This document shows, piece by piece, positions 15,571 to 16,430 of a stretch of 16,430 bases of DNA. The notes below the pieces were generated by a model. It had not been told where the DNA came from. It searched no databases and saw nothing but the letters and a program-made list of their open reading frames with translations. The first letter of the stretch is position 1. Each line of letters begins with the position of its first letter. Position numbers and translations under genes: made by a program. Source of the DNA: CAYRLZ01 sp964425275 (lineage in GTDB: Bacteria; Hydrothermota; Tepidihabitantia; Tepidihabitantales; JBDRVQ01); contig CAYRLZ010000064.1 in NCBI GenBank assembly GCA_964425275.1, positions 1-16,430 of the forward strand, in the 5' to 3' direction.

Positions 15571-16095
15571 TCACTTTCGGGCCTTGGTCGGGAGACGAAC
15601 CTGAAAACCTCGGACCTGGTTAAAATATCTCTTGGGGACTTTTATCTGAACTATCGCACAGTGGTCAAATGCCTCTTTGGTGATAATCCTTTCAATCACA
15701 CCCCTTGCCACTTTTTTCCCCTTTCGGTCCAATGCCCAAACTTCATCCCCTTCCTTAAACTTAATATTGAACTCATAAGGAAGTGAGACGAGGCTATGCC
15801 TTTCGGTGTAATTTTTGTGAACAACAAAGATACAAAGACCGGGGCATTTCGGGATACAGAGAAGACAACCACTGCATAAGGAGAAATCTACCTTTGGAAT
15901 CTCATTTATACCGCCCTCAATCTTAATTGCCTGCCTCGGACAAGCACTGGCGCAAGGGTCACAGGGGATTTTTTCCACACACTCAACAATCACACACGGA
16001 CCACTTTCAAGGCGCGCCGGTGGTGGCAAGAGAGACAATTCTTGAAGGTCTTTTTCCGTAATAACGCCTGTCTTTCGGAGGCGATTCCTAGGCAT
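15571..16095 (-). CDS. Ferredoxin-type [4Fe-4S] subunit of a proline/opine-type dehydrogenase
   Basis: Electron-transfer subunit of 174 residues from ATG 16095. Two [4Fe-4S] motifs are visible: Cys39, 45, 48 and 52 (spaced C-x5-C-x2-C-x3-C) and Cys74, 77, 80 and 84. Residues 10-40 (GVITEKDLQEL, then ARLESGPCVIVECVE) and the C-terminal strand-rich domain (110-170) match the small iron-sulfur subunit found in operons with proline/hydroxyproline dehydrogenase-like flavoproteins. Such a flavoprotein and a BFD partner lie downstream, past sppA. A longer in-frame start at 16170 would put 25 residues across the promoter and is rejected. The promoter 6 bases upstream makes this the first gene of a five-gene operon on a leaderless mRNA. 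Confidence 0.85.
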   Translation of the reverse strand: MPRNRLRKTGVITEKDLQELSLLPPPARLESGPCVIVECVEKIPCDPCASACPRQAIKIEGGINEIPKVDFSLCSGCLLCIPKCPGLCIFVVHKNYTERHSLVSLPYEFNIKFKEGDEVWALDRKGKKVARGVIERIITKEAFDHCAIVQIKVPKRYFNQVRGFQVRLPTKARK

Positions 16096-16101
16096 TCGGT
16101 T

Positions 16102-16130
16102 ATAATAAAGATAAAAATCGTTTTTGTCAA
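16102..16130 (-). promoter_or_regulatory. Promoter of the five-gene redox/sppA operon, leaderless
   Basis: On the minus strand TTGACA (16130-16125), an exact 17-base spacer and TATTAT (16107-16102), 6 bases before ATG 16095. It is the only promoter I see for the genes from 16095 to 11401. No Shine-Dalgarno lies between it and the ATG. Confidence 0.75.
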
Positions 16131-16200
16131 GAAATGGTCCTTGGCTATTGCCCACTCTGGCCATCCCCAAAACCCGTTCGGATTTTGTAAGTAGAATCTA

Positions 16201-16430
16201 TTATTCCGCGGGATAGAGGAAGCCTTTCGGGATTAGGCTCTCGGTTAGACTTGGAATATCACCCCCAATATCACCTCCTATATCGCCCTCTATATCACTC
16301 TCTATATCGCCCAGAATATCACCCCCAATATCACTATCTATATCACCTTCTATATTATTCCCAATATCACTTTCTATATCGCCTTCTATATCATCTCCAA
16401 TATCGCCCTCTATATCACCCCCAATATCAC
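16201..16430 (-). CDS. C-terminal end of a G-D-I-x tetrapeptide-repeat protein (partial)
   Basis: Enters the window from the right edge with no start in view; the TAA stop is 16203-16201. The visible 75 residues are 14 full tetrapeptide units plus a partial one, all in phase: GGDI, EGDI, EGDI, GDDI, EGDI, ESDI, GNNI, EGDI, DSDI and so on. A non-repeat tail follows (PSLTESLIPKGFLYPAE). Codon use argues for coding. Asp is always GAT and Ile always ATA or ATT, while Gly and Glu codons vary at the third base, as expected under protein-level selection. It is strongly acidic, with no Cys or aromatic residue inside the repeats. I know no named family for this motif. Function, subcellular site and total length are unknown. 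Confidence 0.7.
   Translation of the reverse strand, partial: DIGGDIEGDIGDDIEGDIESDIGNNIEGDIDSDIGGDILGDIESDIEGDIGGDIGGDIPSLTESLIPKGFLYPAE
16255..16430. repeat. 12-base tandem repeat underlying the GDIx protein
   Basis: Fourteen complete 12-base units in register (16255-16422) and a partial one (16423-16430), each of the form [A/T]ATATC followed by six bases of limited variation, such as ACCCCC, GCCCTC or ACTTTC on the plus strand. No spacers are present and the units do not drift in length, so this is a simple tandem array, not CRISPR. It continues beyond the window. Confidence 0.85.

Noticed and set aside
16096..16170. 25-residue N-terminal extension of the ferredoxin-type subunit
   Set aside because: It would be encoded across the promoter, and the extra residues do not resemble the family.
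16255..16430. CRISPR array
   Set aside because: The units are contiguous 12-mers without spacers, and no cas genes are nearby.

Overview
The window is probably from an uncultivated, anaerobic, two-membraned bacterium. An iron-sulfur flavoenzyme of the HdrA type, two separate ferredoxin-type polypeptides and a selenium-utilisation operon suggest anaerobic redox metabolism. A SppA protease with an N-terminal region that looks like an outer-membrane beta-barrel suggests two membranes. The mixture, including archaemetzincin, is reminiscent of candidate phyla such as WOR-3, but this is an impression and the sequence does not prove it.

Layout. Bases 1-804 carry no intact gene: a terminator for a gene to the left, a degenerate 12-base tandem array (127-330), an orphan promoter (359-386) and the eroded 3' part of an IS256-family transposase (about 457-719). 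Next comes a plus-strand operon (805-4782): a Cache-domain sensor histidine kinase, an archaemetzincin and an NtrC-type sigma-54 activator. It converges on a minus-strand selenium operon (6627-4798): DUF3343, yedF and selD. The selD gene begins 23 codons upstream of its longest simple ORF and reads through an in-frame UGA, so it encodes selenocysteine. Upstream of these genes lie a candidate 44-codon gene (6765-6631) and a very large HdrA-like protein with a GltD-like module inserted (10168-6836). The HdrA-like gene is divergent from mutM (10268-11095). A wrecked isoaspartyl peptidase gene follows mutM directly. A five-gene minus-strand operon (16095-11401) then encodes a ferredoxin-type subunit, SppA, a BFD-like [2Fe-2S] protein, an FAD amine/amino-acid dehydrogenase and a secreted protein. 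At the right edge, on the minus strand, is the C-terminus of a protein made of G-D-I-x tetrapeptide repeats.

How it works together. The ferredoxin-type, BFD-like and FAD proteins match three of the four kinds of subunit in proline/opine/sarcosine-type dehydrogenase complexes; the large alpha subunit is not in the window. YedF and DUF3343 probably handle selenium or sulfur for SelD, which makes selenophosphate and is itself a predicted selenoprotein.

The most unexpected pattern is regulatory. Four operons start with near-consensus -35/-10 promoters whose -10 box ends only 6-9 bases before the start codon, so their lead mRNAs should be leaderless. Several downstream genes instead have Shine-Dalgarno sites or overlapping stop/start codons. 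In three cases the promoter also corrects the start codon, because a longer ORF would run into it. The other notable features are the selenocysteine selD with its hairpin and the GDIx repeat protein.
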